Positions 1-8,096 of a stretch of 64,000 bases of DNA are shown here, one piece after another. This stretch comes from Streptomyces sp. NRRL F-6131. GTDB lineage: Bacteria > Actinomycetota > Actinomycetes > Streptomycetales > Streptomycetaceae. The translations under genes were made by a program, and so were the position numbers. The stretch spans positions 1 to 64,000 of the forward strand of contig JOHN01000033.1 in assembly GCA_000719695.1 (NCBI GenBank), written 5' to 3'. Under the pieces are notes generated by a model, which searched no databases, had not been told where the DNA came from, and saw nothing but the letters and a program-made list of their open reading frames with translations. The number at the start of each line of letters is the position of its first letter. The first letter of the stretch is position 1.

Positions 1-852
1 GGTGGAGGGGGCGGCGGACGGGGTGGTGTCCGCGGCGGGCTGGGCGGCCGGCGTCACGGTCGGTGCGACGGACGGAGCGGCGTTCGACGGGGTGGGAGTG
101 GGGGTGGGAACGGCCGGGACCGGCTTCTCGCAGCTCACCGAGGCCACCGTGATCGTGCCGGTCACCTTGGCGACGTTGAGATTCAGCGGGTCGATCGCCA
201 CCTGGACCTCCAGCGCCGAGGCGGCGGCCGTGGTGGAGGTGGTGGTCTTCTTGGAGAACTCCACCGAGACGCTGCCGACCAGCGGCACGTCCACCTTGGT
301 CGGCCCGTAGAGGCCGATGGTGACCGGCTTGCCGAGGACGGTGAGCTTGGCGGGGGCCACCACGTCGGCGGTCGGCTGCCCGTCGACCGGACAGGTGGCG
401 GTGGCGGTGAGCGCCTCCAGGCCCAGCAGGGTGGTCCCGGGCAGGCCCGGGGCGTGCACGTCGGCGTCGGCGAGGGTCACCGAGGCGGTGGCGGCCTTGG
501 CGTCCGTCCTGGTCACCGACTTGCCGACGTCGGCCTTGACCAGGGTGACCGGGCCCGCCTGGTCGACGCCGTCCACCCGGGCGGTGAGGACGGTGCCCTC
601 GCGCTGCGCCGGGGACTCGACCTTGTTGAGCGAGACGTTCACCGGGACGTCCACGGCGTTGTTCAACAGCGTGACGTCCAGGTCGAGTTCGGCGGTGACG
701 GCGCGCGCCTTGCCGGGCGAGGGGGCGGTCGGGGCCGCCGGGGCGGTCGGTCCGGCAGCTCCGGCAGCGCCGGCAGACGGGACGGTGAGCAGGGTGCAGA
801 CCGCGACGGCGGCGGTTGCGGAAACGATTCGGCTGGAACGGGAAGAAGACAT
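1..852 (-). CDS. Secreted LAETG-anchored-type surface protein, C-terminus outside window
   Basis: The minus-strand frame is open from ATG at 850-852 to the window edge, so only the first 284 codons are visible. The N-terminus (MSSSRSSRIVSATAAVAV, then a hydrophobic stretch and an Ala-rich cleavage region near residues 25-35) is a Sec signal peptide. A Val/Thr/Ala-rich beta-type ectodomain with a few cysteines follows, then a Pro/Thr/Ala-rich spacer typical of the segment before a sortase signal. Composition and layout resemble the Streptomyces SCO1860-type LAETG-anchored family. The sorting motif itself would lie beyond base 1 and is not seen, so sortase anchoring is inferred. The protein is probably exported and held in the cell wall; its role is unknown. 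Confidence 0.75.
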   Translation of the reverse strand, partial: MSSSRSSRIVSATAAVAVCTLLTVPSAGAAGAAGPTAPAAPTAPSPGKARAVTAELDLDVTLLNNAVDVPVNVSLNKVESPAQREGTVLTARVDGVDQAGPVTLVKADVGKSVTRTDAKAATASVTLADADVHAPGLPGTTLLGLEALTATATCPVDGQPTADVVAPAKLTVLGKPVTIGLYGPTKVDVPLVGSVSVEFSKKTTTSTTAAASALEVQVAIDPLNLNVAKVTGTITVASVSCEKPVPAVPTPTPTPSNAAPSVAPTVTPAAQPAADTTPSAAPST

Positions 853-928
853 GGCGGTACCCCACGGCCTACGACTGAAGTGGATGAGCCGCCAGTCTTC
901 TCAAACGATCCGTCATATGAGTCTTACA

Positions 929-965
929 GAGCGTCATTTCACCCGTTGGGGTGATGTTGACGCTC
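929..965 (-). terminator. Hairpin downstream of ung
   Basis: An imperfect inverted repeat: the arms GAGCGTCA...CACCC and GGGTG...TGACGCTC flank the loop GTTG. It lies between the ung stop codon and the next minus-strand gene, so it probably terminates ung. There is no strong U-run. Confidence 0.45.
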
Positions 966-1007
966 CACGCTGACCCGGGTCTGCTATGCCCTTCGTCCGG
1001 TCCTCCG

Positions 1008-1685
1008 CTACGGCAGGCGCCAGTCCACCGGCTGCGCGCCCTGGCGCACCAGCAGCTCGTTGGCCCGGCTGAACGGACGCGAGCCGAAGAAGCCGCCGCT
1101 CGCCGAGTACGGACTCGGGTGCGCGGACTCGATCGCCGGGATCTCGCCCAGCAGCGGCCGCAGATTGCGCGCGTCACGGCCCCAGAGGATCGCCACCAGC
1201 GGGCCGCCGCGGGCCGCCAGGGCGCGGATCGCCTGCTCGGTGACCTCCTCCCAGCCCTTGCCGCGGTGCGCGGCGGGCTTGCGCGGGGCGGTGGTCAGCG
1301 CGCGGTTCAGCAGCAGCACGCCCTGCTGCGTCCAGGGGGTGAGGTCGCCGTTGGACGGCTGGGGCAGGCCGAGGTCGCTGCCGTACTCCTGGAAGATGTT
1401 GATCAGACTGGCCGGGATCGGCCGTACGTCCGCCGCCACCGAGAAGCTGAGGCCGACGGCGTGGCCTGGCGTCGGGTACGGGTCCTGGCCGACGATCAGC
1501 ACCCTGACGTCGGTGAAGGGCTGCTGGAAGGCGCGCAGCACATTCGGCCCGGAGGGCAGATAGGTGCGGCCGGCGGTCAGTTCGGCGCGGAGGAAGTCAC
1601 CCATCGCGGCGACTCGCCCGGCCACCGGCTCCAGCGCGGTGGCCCACCCGGGCTCGACGATCTCGTTCAGTGGACGCGGTGCCAT
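1008..1685 (-). CDS. ung: Uracil-DNA glycosylase (family 1)
   Basis: This enzyme removes uracil from DNA to start base-excision repair in the cytoplasm. The 225-residue product is normal length for family 1 UDG. The water-activating loop GQDPYP is at residues 66-71 with catalytic Asp68, the uracil-binding LLLN segment is near 124-127, and the DNA-intercalation loop HPSPYS with catalytic His189 is at 189-194. The start ATG at 1683-1685 gives the usual short N-terminal extension. The gene stands alone on the minus strand, with a hairpin after its stop and a short GC-rich gap holding a 10-bp tandem repeat before it. Nothing suggests it is inactive. Confidence 0.97.
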   Translation of the reverse strand: MAPRPLNEIVEPGWATALEPVAGRVAAMGDFLRAELTAGRTYLPSGPNVLRAFQQPFTDVRVLIVGQDPYPTPGHAVGLSFSVAADVRPIPASLINIFQEYGSDLGLPQPSNGDLTPWTQQGVLLLNRALTTAPRKPAAHRGKGWEEVTEQAIRALAARGGPLVAILWGRDARNLRPLLGEIPAIESAHPSPYSASGGFFGSRPFSRANELLVRQGAQPVDWRLP

Positions 1686-1750
1686 GGGCGTAACCCTATC
1701 GGCCTACCCGGACAGCCCGTTCACCCGACGATCACACCGATGGTCGGGGA

Positions 1751-1780
1751 CGGGCACCCACGGGCACCCACGGGCACCCA
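1751..1780. repeat. Three perfect copies of a 10-bp tandem repeat
   Basis: The unit CGGGCACCCA occurs three times head to tail, followed by a partial fourth copy, in the 102-base gap between ung and the amidohydrolase gene. Each unit is partly self-complementary (GGGC/GCCC), so copy-number slippage is plausible. No function is visible. Confidence 0.8.
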
Positions 1781-1787
1781 CGGGCGC

Positions 1788-2891
1788 TCAGGCCACCGGG
1801 CGACCCCGCAGCACCACCAGCCGCGGATCGGCCAGCACCCGGACATCGGCGCGCGGATCGTCCGCGTACACCACGAAGTCCGCCGACGCGCCCTCCTCCA
1901 GACCGGGGCGCCCCAGCCAGGCCCGCGCCCCCCAGCTCGCCGCCGAGAGCGCCTCCGCGGGGCTGAGCCCGGCCTTCACCAGCTCGGCCACCTCCTCCGC
2001 GACCAGGCCGTGGGCCAGCGAGCCGCCCGCGTCCGTGCCCACGTAGATCGGGATGCCCGCGTCGTGCGCCGCGCCCACCGTCGCGTAGCGGCGCTCGTGC
2101 AGCCGCCGCATGTGCGCCGACCAGGCCGGGAACTTGCCCTCCCCGCCGGCCGCCAGCTGCGGGAAGGTGGCGATGTTGACCAGCGTCGGCACGATCGCGA
2201 CCCCGCGCTCGGCGAACACCGGGATCAGCTCCTCGGTGAGGCCGGTGGCGTGCTCGACGCAGTCGATCCCGGCCGCCAGCAGGTCCGGCAGCGACTCGGC
2301 GGCGAAGCAGTGCGCGGTGACCCGCGCGCCCTCCTCGTGCGCCGCCGCGATCGCCTCGACGAGCGCGTCACCGGGCCAGCAGGCGGCGAGGTCCCCGCGC
2401 TCCCGGTCGATCCAGTCGCCGACCAGCTTGACCCAGCCGTCGCCGCGCCGGGCCTCCGCCCGGACGTAGGCGGCGAGGTCACCGGGCTCGATCTCGTGCG
2501 CGTAGTTGCGGATGTAGCGGCGGGTGCGGGCGATGTGCCGGCCGGCCCGGATGATCCTCGGCAGGTCCGCGCGGTCGTCGACCCAGCGGGTGTCGGCGGC
2601 GGAACCGGCGTCGCGGATCAGCAGGGTGCCGGCGTCGCGGTCGGTGAGCGCCTGCTTCTCGCTGGTCGCGGCGTCCACCGCGCCGTGCGCGTCCAGGCCG
2701 ACGTGGCAGTGCGCGTCCACCAGACCGGGCAGCACCCAGCCCGTCACCGTCCGGACGTCCCCGGAGCCCGATCCGACGGCGGCCGGGCGGGAGAAGCTCA
2801 CCCGGCCGTCGACCACCCAGAGTTCGTCCCGGACGTCCTCCGGACCGACCAGCACCCGACCACGGACGTGCAGCACCGCGCCATCGCTCAT
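1788..2891 (-). CDS. Amidohydrolase family protein
   Basis: A 367-residue metal-dependent hydrolase of the amidohydrolase superfamily, close in layout to imidazolonepropionase/prolidase-like members that hydrolyse C-N bonds. After a small beta-sandwich start, the first metal motif is HCH at residues 61-63 (in GLVDAHCHVG). Later come candidate metal histidines in VTAHCF and CVEHATG, and the catalytic aspartate in VGTDAGG. The C-terminal DFVVYADDP segment returns to the beta-sandwich, as in the family. The substrate cannot be read from the sequence. It is transcribed away from the aminotransferase gene, with 99 bases between the two starts, so it is a neighbour of the phosphonate locus rather than a clear member. 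Confidence 0.85.
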   Translation of the reverse strand: MSDGAVLHVRGRVLVGPEDVRDELWVVDGRVSFSRPAAVGSGSGDVRTVTGWVLPGLVDAHCHVGLDAHGAVDAATSEKQALTDRDAGTLLIRDAGSAADTRWVDDRADLPRIIRAGRHIARTRRYIRNYAHEIEPGDLAAYVRAEARRGDGWVKLVGDWIDRERGDLAACWPGDALVEAIAAAHEEGARVTAHCFAAESLPDLLAAGIDCVEHATGLTEELIPVFAERGVAIVPTLVNIATFPQLAAGGEGKFPAWSAHMRRLHERRYATVGAAHDAGIPIYVGTDAGGSLAHGLVAEEVAELVKAGLSPAEALSAASWGARAWLGRPGLEEGASADFVVYADDPRADVRVLADPRLVVLRGRPVA

Positions 2892-2990
2892 GGCCGCACT
2901 CTACCGACGGCGCCGTTCCGTGTGAGCGGCGAATGTGAGGCAGACTCGTTCGGACCGGCACCGCCCCTCCCCGCGAAAGGCCCCGAGACC

Positions 2991-4085
2991 GTGAGCCCCT
3001 TCCTCGACCTCCCCCCGCTCACCGCCGCCGAGTTCGCGGCGACCGAGGACAAGGTCGCCGCGCTGCTGCACACCACCGCCGACGTCGTCGTCACCCAGGG
3101 CGAGGCGCTGCTGCCGCTGGAGGCCGCGATCCGCGGCGCCGCGCACCCGGGCTCGACCGCGCTCAACATCGTCACCGGCCCCTACGGACAGACCTTCGGC
3201 AACTGGCTGCGCGACTGCGGGGCGAAGGTCGTCGACCTCGCCGTCCCCTTCGACACCGCGGTGAGCGCCGCCCGGGTCGCCGAGGCGCTGGCGGCCGACC
3301 CGTCGATCGACTTCGTCTCGCTGGTGCACGCCGAGGCCGCCACCGGCAACACCAACCCGGTCGCGGAGATCGCCGCCGCGGTCCGCGCGCACGGCGCCCT
3401 GCTGATGCTGGACGCGGTCGCCTCGGTCGCCGCCGAACCGCTGCTCACCGACGCCTGGGGCGTGGACCTGTGCGTGATCGGCGGCCAGAAGGCCATGGGC
3501 GGACCGGCCGGCGTCTCCGCCGTCTCGGTCTCCGCGCGGGCCTGGGAGCGGATCGCCGCCAACCCGGCCGCCCCGCGCCGCTCCTACCTCTCGCTGCTGG
3601 ACTGGAAGGAGCGCTGGACGGACGCCGGGCGCACCGCCCTGCCGCACGCGCCCGCGCAGTTGGAGATGCTGGCGCTCGACGCGTGCCTGGACCGGATCGC
3701 GGCCGACGGCCTGGACGCCGTGATCGCCCGCCACCGGGCGGCGGCCGCCGCCACCCGCGCGGGCGTCCGCACGCTCGGCACGCTCGCCCCCTTCGTCCCG
3801 GACGACGCGCACGCCGCGCCGGTCGCCACCACCCTGCGCACCCCGGACGGCCTGGACGCCGCCGCCCTCGCCGGCGAACTGCTGCGCCTCGACCCGGCCC
3901 TGCCGGTCCAGGCCGGCGGCGGCGCCCTGGCCCGCACCATGCTGCGGGTCAACCACTACGGCCCCGCCGCCGCGCTCCCCACCGTCCGCGCCACCCTGAC
4001 CGCCCTCGCCACCGCGACCGGCACGGACGCCGCCCCGGCCCTCGCCGCGGCGGACACCGCCTGGGGCGGGGCGCTCACCGCCTGA
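2991..4085 (+). CDS. Class V PLP-dependent aminotransferase (AGXT/PhnW/PucG-like)
   Basis: A 364-residue fold-type I aminotransferase of class V. Lys167 in GGQKAMGG is the expected PLP Schiff-base lysine, Asp141 (LMLDAVAS) pairs with the pyridine nitrogen, and HAEAATGNTNP (113-123) matches the class V substrate loop. The GTG start at 2991 was chosen because it begins the conserved fold and has a purine-rich GAAAGG upstream; the longer upstream frame is a shadow of the opposite strand. Class V includes 2-aminoethylphosphonate:pyruvate aminotransferase (PhnW) as well as alanine/serine-glyoxylate aminotransferases. Position at the edge of an aminophosphonate locus makes a PhnW-like role possible, but no shared operator was found before it. 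Confidence 0.85.
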   Translation: MSPFLDLPPLTAAEFAATEDKVAALLHTTADVVVTQGEALLPLEAAIRGAAHPGSTALNIVTGPYGQTFGNWLRDCGAKVVDLAVPFDTAVSAARVAEALAADPSIDFVSLVHAEAATGNTNPVAEIAAAVRAHGALLMLDAVASVAAEPLLTDAWGVDLCVIGGQKAMGGPAGVSAVSVSARAWERIAANPAAPRRSYLSLLDWKERWTDAGRTALPHAPAQLEMLALDACLDRIAADGLDAVIARHRAAAAATRAGVRTLGTLAPFVPDDAHAAPVATTLRTPDGLDAAALAGELLRLDPALPVQAGGGALARTMLRVNHYGPAAALPTVRATLTALATATGTDAAPALAAADTAWGGALTA

Positions 4086-4174
4086 CCCCCCGGCGGACGC
4101 CACCCGGACGTCACCGGCCCGCTGTCCCGGCCCGCTACGATCGCGCTCCGATCATGATCACAGGGGGAGCGCGG

Positions 4175-5119
4175 ATGTCGACGATGTGGACCAGAACGAC
4201 CGGGTGGCTGACGCTGACCGGCGCCCTCGTCACCGAGGTGTGGGCGCTGCTGCCCGCGGTGAGCCCGAGCGCGGTGGCGCTGTCGGACCGGGCCCGACTG
4301 CTGCCGCTGCTGGTGACGACGGCCTGCGCCCTCGGCTGGCTGGCCGCCTCGGCGGTGGCGCACCGGCGTGAGCGGGCCCGGCAGGAGCGGCTCCGGCCCG
4401 AGCGGCTCGGGCACGAGTGGTTCGGGCCCGACCTGGAGAAGCGGCCGCCCCGCACCGCCGGACGGGCCGTCACCGTCCTGCTGGGCGTCGCACTCGCCCT
4501 CGGGTCGACCGCCGCCCTGGCCCAGGCGGTCGGCCCGGACGGCGCCGAGGGCCGCTGGACCCAGCGGGTCCTGCGGGCGGGCGGGGGCACGTACACGGTG
4601 GAGATCGCCGAGGTGCTCGGCACGCCCCGGCGGACCGGCGTCAACGTCAACGACCACCAGGTCTGGAGCGCGCCCATGGTGCTGGAGGTGCCGTGGTCCG
4701 ACGGCGAGCCCCGGCGGCTGACCCTGGACCGGGTGGAGACGCTCGACGAGCCGGAGCCGGGGGACTCGGTCTCGGTGATGTTCGCCGCGAACGACCTCGG
4801 GCTCGGTGCCCGCGCCCACGAGTACGGCGCGATGAGCGGGATCGCCGGGCTCTGGATCCTGGTCCTGGGCCTGATCGGCTCGATCTTCACCGCCGGCATG
4901 CTGACGTCGGGGAGCGGGACGGTCGGCCGCCTGCGCGCGTTCGACCCCGGAACGCACCTGCCGGCCGCGGCACTGCTGGCCCTGGGCGCCGGCCTCGACC
5001 TGGTGGTGGTGTTCGCCTGGCCCCCGACCGCCCTGGGCTGGCTGCTGGCCCTCGCGGCGGCCACCACCCCGCCGCTCGCCACCTGGTGGGCGATCCGCCG
5101 GCTCTCGTACGGCCGCTGA
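4175..5119 (+). CDS. Uncharacterised multi-pass membrane protein
   Basis: A 314-residue protein that I do not recognise. Two hydrophobic helices occur in the first 65 residues, followed by an Arg/Glu-rich loop, a third helix near 95-115, an extracytoplasmic-looking domain of about 110 residues with beta-type sequence (TYTVEIAEVLGTP, APMVLEVPWSDGEP), and three more helices at the C-terminus. The ATG at 4175 is preceded at good spacing by AGGGGGAG. It sits between the aminotransferase and the oxygenase fusion in the same direction, but 166 bases with regulatory sites separate it from the fusion, so membership of the phosphonate pathway is unproven. Confidence 0.7.
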   Translation: MSTMWTRTTGWLTLTGALVTEVWALLPAVSPSAVALSDRARLLPLLVTTACALGWLAASAVAHRRERARQERLRPERLGHEWFGPDLEKRPPRTAGRAVTVLLGVALALGSTAALAQAVGPDGAEGRWTQRVLRAGGGTYTVEIAEVLGTPRRTGVNVNDHQVWSAPMVLEVPWSDGEPRRLTLDRVETLDEPEPGDSVSVMFAANDLGLGARAHEYGAMSGIAGLWILVLGLIGSIFTAGMLTSGSGTVGRLRAFDPGTHLPAAALLALGAGLDLVVVFAWPPTALGWLLALAAATTPPLATWWAIRRLSYGR

Positions 5120-5175
5120 CGGCGGGCCGACGGCCGGGGGCGTCCGCGCTCCCGGCCCGGCAGTGTTCCCGCACC

Positions 5176-5208
5176 GTTCACTCCCCCGGCACCGGAACCT
5201 CACCGACC
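5176..5208 (+). promoter_or_regulatory. PHO-box-like 11-nt direct repeats
   Basis: Three contiguous 11-nt units each carry CAC in identical phase (79-81, 90-92 and 201-203 of the 51xx/52xx numbering). The first, GTTCACTCCCC, matches 8 of 11 bases of the Streptomyces PhoP repeat GTTCACCCGGC; the other two are weaker. The box lies 26 bases upstream of the operator-like repeat and 78 bases before the oxygenase fusion. This suggests control by phosphate starvation, by inference only. Confidence 0.45.
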
Positions 5209-5233
5209 CCGGGCAGGCTCCTGCGCGACGGAG

Positions 5234-5251
5234 AAGTTGGCTATACAACTT
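5234..5251 (+). promoter_or_regulatory. Operator-like inverted repeat, copy 1
   Basis: AAGTTGGCTATACAACTT is an 18-bp inverted repeat with 6-bp arms around GCTATA, 34 bases before the start of the oxygenase fusion. Near-identical copies precede the ABC transporter operon and the FAD/phosphonatase operon. A HutC-type GntR regulator is encoded between them and is the obvious candidate binder. Confidence 0.75.
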
Positions 5252-5285
5252 CGACCCCCACCTCCGGGCCGCCGAGGAGAAGACC

Positions 5286-6887
5286 ATGACCACCGCCGAG
5301 CCGTCGCCGTACTGGCTGCGCGACAACTGCCCCTGCGCCGAGTGCCGCGACCCGCGCAACGGGCAGAAGCTGTTCCAGATCACCGACCTGCCGGACGACC
5401 TGGCGATCGCCGCGCGGGCCGAGCTGGACGGCCACCTGGAGGTGCTCTGGTCGGACGGGCACCGCTCGCGCTACCCGTCCGGCCGGCTGACCGAGGAGGC
5501 CGACGACGACGGCCGGACCGAGGCCGGCAAGCGGCTCTGGGTCGCCGCGGACTTCGCGGCCGGCCTCCCGGAGGCGGACTGGACGGCCTACCTCGCCGAC
5601 CCGGCCGAGCGGGCCGCCGTGCTGGCCGCCGTCCGCCGCTCCGGCTTCGCGGTGCTGCGCGGCGTGCCCGCCCGGGAGCGGCAGGTGCTCGCGGTGGCGG
5701 AGACCTTCGGGTTCGTGCGGGTCACCAACTACGGCGAGCTGTTCGACGTCCGGATCGAGCCGGATCCGAACAACCTGGCCTTCACCAGCGCCGCGATCGC
5801 CCCGCACACCGACAACCCGTACCGGGACCCGGTGCCCACCCTCCAGCTGCTGCACTGCCTGGAGAACTCCGCGACCGGCGGCGACTCCGGCCTGGTCGAC
5901 GGCTTCCGGGCGGCCGCGCTGCTGCGCGCCGAGGCCCCGGAGCACTTCGCCGTGCTGACCCGCACGCCGGTGCCGTTCGTGTTCCGCGACCGGGGCGCCG
6001 AACTCCGCGCCGACCGGCCGCTGATCGAGGTGGACCCGCTGGGCCGGATCCGCGAGGTGCGGTTCAACAACCGCTCGATCGCGACCCTGCGCGGCCCGGC
6101 CGCGGAGCTGGACGCCTTCTACGCCGCCTACCGGGCGTTCGCCGCGGTCACCCTGCGCCCGGAGCTCCGACTGGAGTTCCGCCTCGACCCCGGCGACTGC
6201 CTGATCTTCGACAACGTCCGCCTGATGCACGCCCGGACGGCGTTCGCGCAGGACGGCCACCGCCACCTCCAGGGCTGCTACGCGGACCTGGACTCGCTCT
6301 CCTCCACCCTGGCCGTGCTGCGGCGCCGTTCGGCGGCGCTGGACGAGCTGGCCGCGCTGTTCGAGGGCGAGGGCGCCGGGGAGTACCTGGGCGAGGAGGT
6401 CACCATGGCCGAGCACATGCTGCAGGCCGGCGCACTGGCCGAAGCGGCGGGCGCCGGCCCGCACCTGGTCGCGGCGGCGCTGCTGCACGACGTCGGCCAC
6501 TTCTTCGACGAGCACGGCCGGGGCGCCCTGCACGGAAGGGAACTGATGCAAGGTCAGGACAACCGGCACAGCCGCACCGGGGCCGACTGGCTGGCCCGCT
6601 GGTTCGGACCGGAGGTCACCGAGCCGGTCCGGCTGCACGTGGCCGCCAAGCGCTACCTGTGCGCGGTCGAGCCGGACTACCGGGCGCGGCTGTCCGAGGC
6701 CTCGGAGTACACCCTCCAGGTGCAGGGCGGGCCGATGTCCGCACAGGACGCCGCCGACTTCGCCGCCCGCCCGGGCGCCGAGGACGCGGTGGCGGTCCGC
6801 CGCTGGGACGACGAGGCCAAGGAGGCGGAGGCGGTGACCCCGGACTTCGCGCACTTCCGGCCGCTGCTGGCCGCCCTGATGCGCTGA
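5286..6887 (+). CDS. Fused TmpA-like Fe/2OG oxygenase and TmpB/PhnZ-like HD oxygenase
   Basis: A 533-residue two-enzyme chain. Residues 1-345 follow gamma-butyrobetaine hydroxylase: Zn ligands Cys15, Cys17, Cys20 and His59, the iron site His174-x-Asp176 with His315, and the HLQGCYADLD signature. Residues 360-533 are a PhnZ-type HD domain: Tyr367, Glu370, His377, His401-Asp402, His405, His428, His451, Lys455 and Asp508 fall at or close to the spacing of the PhnZ diiron and substrate residues as I recall them. PhnY/PhnZ and TmpA/TmpB are separate proteins that hydroxylate an aminophosphonate at C1 and then cleave the C-P bond. The GBBH-type first half points to N-methylated substrates (TmpAB, ending in glycine betaine and phosphate) rather than PhnY. 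ATG at 5286 has GAGGAG upstream. Confidence 0.88.
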   Translation: MTTAEPSPYWLRDNCPCAECRDPRNGQKLFQITDLPDDLAIAARAELDGHLEVLWSDGHRSRYPSGRLTEEADDDGRTEAGKRLWVAADFAAGLPEADWTAYLADPAERAAVLAAVRRSGFAVLRGVPARERQVLAVAETFGFVRVTNYGELFDVRIEPDPNNLAFTSAAIAPHTDNPYRDPVPTLQLLHCLENSATGGDSGLVDGFRAAALLRAEAPEHFAVLTRTPVPFVFRDRGAELRADRPLIEVDPLGRIREVRFNNRSIATLRGPAAELDAFYAAYRAFAAVTLRPELRLEFRLDPGDCLIFDNVRLMHARTAFAQDGHRHLQGCYADLDSLSSTLAVLRRRSAALDELAALFEGEGAGEYLGEEVTMAEHMLQAGALAEAAGAGPHLVAAALLHDVGHFFDEHGRGALHGRELMQGQDNRHSRTGADWLARWFGPEVTEPVRLHVAAKRYLCAVEPDYRARLSEASEYTLQVQGGPMSAQDAADFAARPGAEDAVAVRRWDDEAKEAEAVTPDFAHFRPLLAALMR

Positions 6888-6896
6888 CCCGGGGCG

Positions 6897-6925
6897 GGGC
6901 CCCCGCACCGGTGGTGCGGGGGCCC
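6897..6925. terminator. Bidirectional terminator hairpin
   Basis: A perfect 13-bp stem (GGGCCCCCGCACC) with loop GGT sits between the convergent oxygenase fusion and GntR genes, 9 bases after the fusion stop codon. Confidence 0.8.
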
Positions 6926-6948
6926 GGCGCCCGCGGCGGGCCGTCGGC

Positions 6949-7764
6949 TCAGTCCCCTTCCCGGGCGTGCCGCGAAAGCGCCGACGTGGCCAGCGAGTTG
7001 TGGATGCTGAAGGCCACCGTGCCGGGCAGGTAGCGGTCCTGGGACCACTCCACCGGCGTGCCGGTCGGGTCGGTCGTCCGGCGCCGCTCGCGCAGCAGCG
7101 GGCCGCCGCGCCGGCAGCCCAACAGCCGGGCGTCGTCCGCGTTGGCGGCGACTATGTCGATCGTGTGGTCGGCGTCGGTGAACAGGATGCCGTGCTCGCG
7201 CAGCACCTCGGTGTGCGAGACGACGTCCGGCGGCAGCTCGGCGACGATCTCGCCGACCCGGGGCGGGTAGATCGTCCGCTCGACCATCACCGGCTTGCCG
7301 GAGAGGGTGCGCAGCCGGACCGTCACATAGACCTCGGAGCCCGGTTCGAGGCGCAGTTGCTCGCGCTCGGCGGCGTCGGCCGGGCGGCGGACGAGCGAGT
7401 CCAGGATGCCGCCGGGCTCCTCGCCCATCGAGTACGCCCAGTGCGTGAAGCTGAGCAGTTCGGAGAAGCTCTGCACCCGGGCCGTACCGAGCACCACGCG
7501 GCGGGTGCCCCGCCGCGAGGTGACCAGGCCGTCCGAGCGCAGCACGGCGAGCGCCTGGCGGACGGTGCCGCGCGAGACGCCGTACTGCTCGGCGAGCGCG
7601 CCCTCCGCGGGCAGCCGTCCGGCCTCGCCGAAGGCGCCGGTGGTGATCGCCTCGCGCAGGTCGGCGGCGACCTTGCGGTAGAGCGAACCGGACGCGCGCT
7701 CGGGCTCCGGAGCTCCGGCCGGGCGGCTCTCCGGGCGCCCCGACTCCACTGCCACGTCAGTCAA
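6949..7764 (-). CDS. GntR-family regulator, HutC/PhnF subfamily
   Basis: A 271-residue transcription factor with an N-terminal winged helix of GntR type (about residues 28-95, including LPAEGALAEQYGVSRGTVRQ) and a C-terminal UTRA ligand-binding domain ending in the usual PGTVAFSIHNSLATS region. The TTG start at 7762-7764 was preferred over the longer frame because AGGAGG lies just before it (4-base spacing). UTRA regulators of this subfamily control phosphonate and amino-compound genes by releasing DNA when they bind ligand. It is encoded between the oxygenase fusion and the divergent ABC operon, and three copies of one inverted repeat lie before the presumed targets, including one in its own upstream gap, so it is the likely local repressor. 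Confidence 0.9.
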   Translation of the reverse strand: MTDVAVESGRPESRPAGAPEPERASGSLYRKVAADLREAITTGAFGEAGRLPAEGALAEQYGVSRGTVRQALAVLRSDGLVTSRRGTRRVVLGTARVQSFSELLSFTHWAYSMGEEPGGILDSLVRRPADAAEREQLRLEPGSEVYVTVRLRTLSGKPVMVERTIYPPRVGEIVAELPPDVVSHTEVLREHGILFTDADHTIDIVAANADDARLLGCRRGGPLLRERRRTTDPTGTPVEWSQDRYLPGTVAFSIHNSLATSALSRHAREGD

Positions 7765-7915
7765 TGTCCCTCCTGGGCGGTGTCCTGCGCAGCCCGTACC
7801 GGCGCGGACAGCCCGACCATATCCCGCTGCGCTCCCGAAGCATCGCACTCCGGCGATCATCCGCCGGCGATCCGATTCGACCGTTCCCGCAGCCGACCCC
7901 GGTTCTGGGCCATCC

Positions 7916-7937
7916 GTTCACCTTCCCGTCACCGGGC
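7916..7937 (+). promoter_or_regulatory. PHO-box-like tandem repeat before the ABC operon
   Basis: Two contiguous 11-nt units, GTTCACCTTCC and CGTCACCGGGC, each match 8 of 11 positions of GTTCACCCGGC, the Streptomyces PhoP direct-repeat unit. The pair ends 25 bases before the operator-like repeat. PhoP activation of phosphonate uptake under phosphate limitation would make sense; no binding data are implied. Confidence 0.55.
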
Positions 7938-7962
7938 TCCGGCGTACTTACTGCCGTCAGCG

Positions 7963-7980
7963 AAGTTGGCTAGTCAACTC
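7963..7980 (+). promoter_or_regulatory. Operator-like inverted repeat, copy 2
   Basis: AAGTTGGCTAGTCAACTC matches copy 1 at 15 of 18 positions and keeps the AAGTTGGCTA core and CAACT arm. It lies in the 332-base gap between the divergent gntR and ABC transporter genes and could serve both promoters. Apart from this and the PHO-box-like repeat, I see nothing else in that gap. Confidence 0.72.
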
Positions 7981-8096
7981 GGACGACGTCGATCGGCCGC
8001 TCACCCGGCCGACCCGCCGCCCTTCGCGAGACGCAGGCCCGCGGACCCCCCGCGAACGCCCCCTCGCAGTACGCCCCCTTTACAGGAGACTTCCCC

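Noticed and set aside
951..2990. Very long open frames running opposite or alongside real genes, for example a plus-strand frame over ung and the amidohydrolase
   Set aside because: They are Arg/Gly/Pro-rich compositional shadows of GC-rich coding DNA. The real genes in those places have domains, starts and codon-position bias.
5286..6887. Annotation of the fusion as a taurine dioxygenase (TauD) or as a plain gamma-butyrobetaine hydroxylase
   Set aside because: The first half does share the Fe/2OG fold, but the second half is a full PhnZ-type HD oxygenase and the gene sits with phosphonate genes under one operator.
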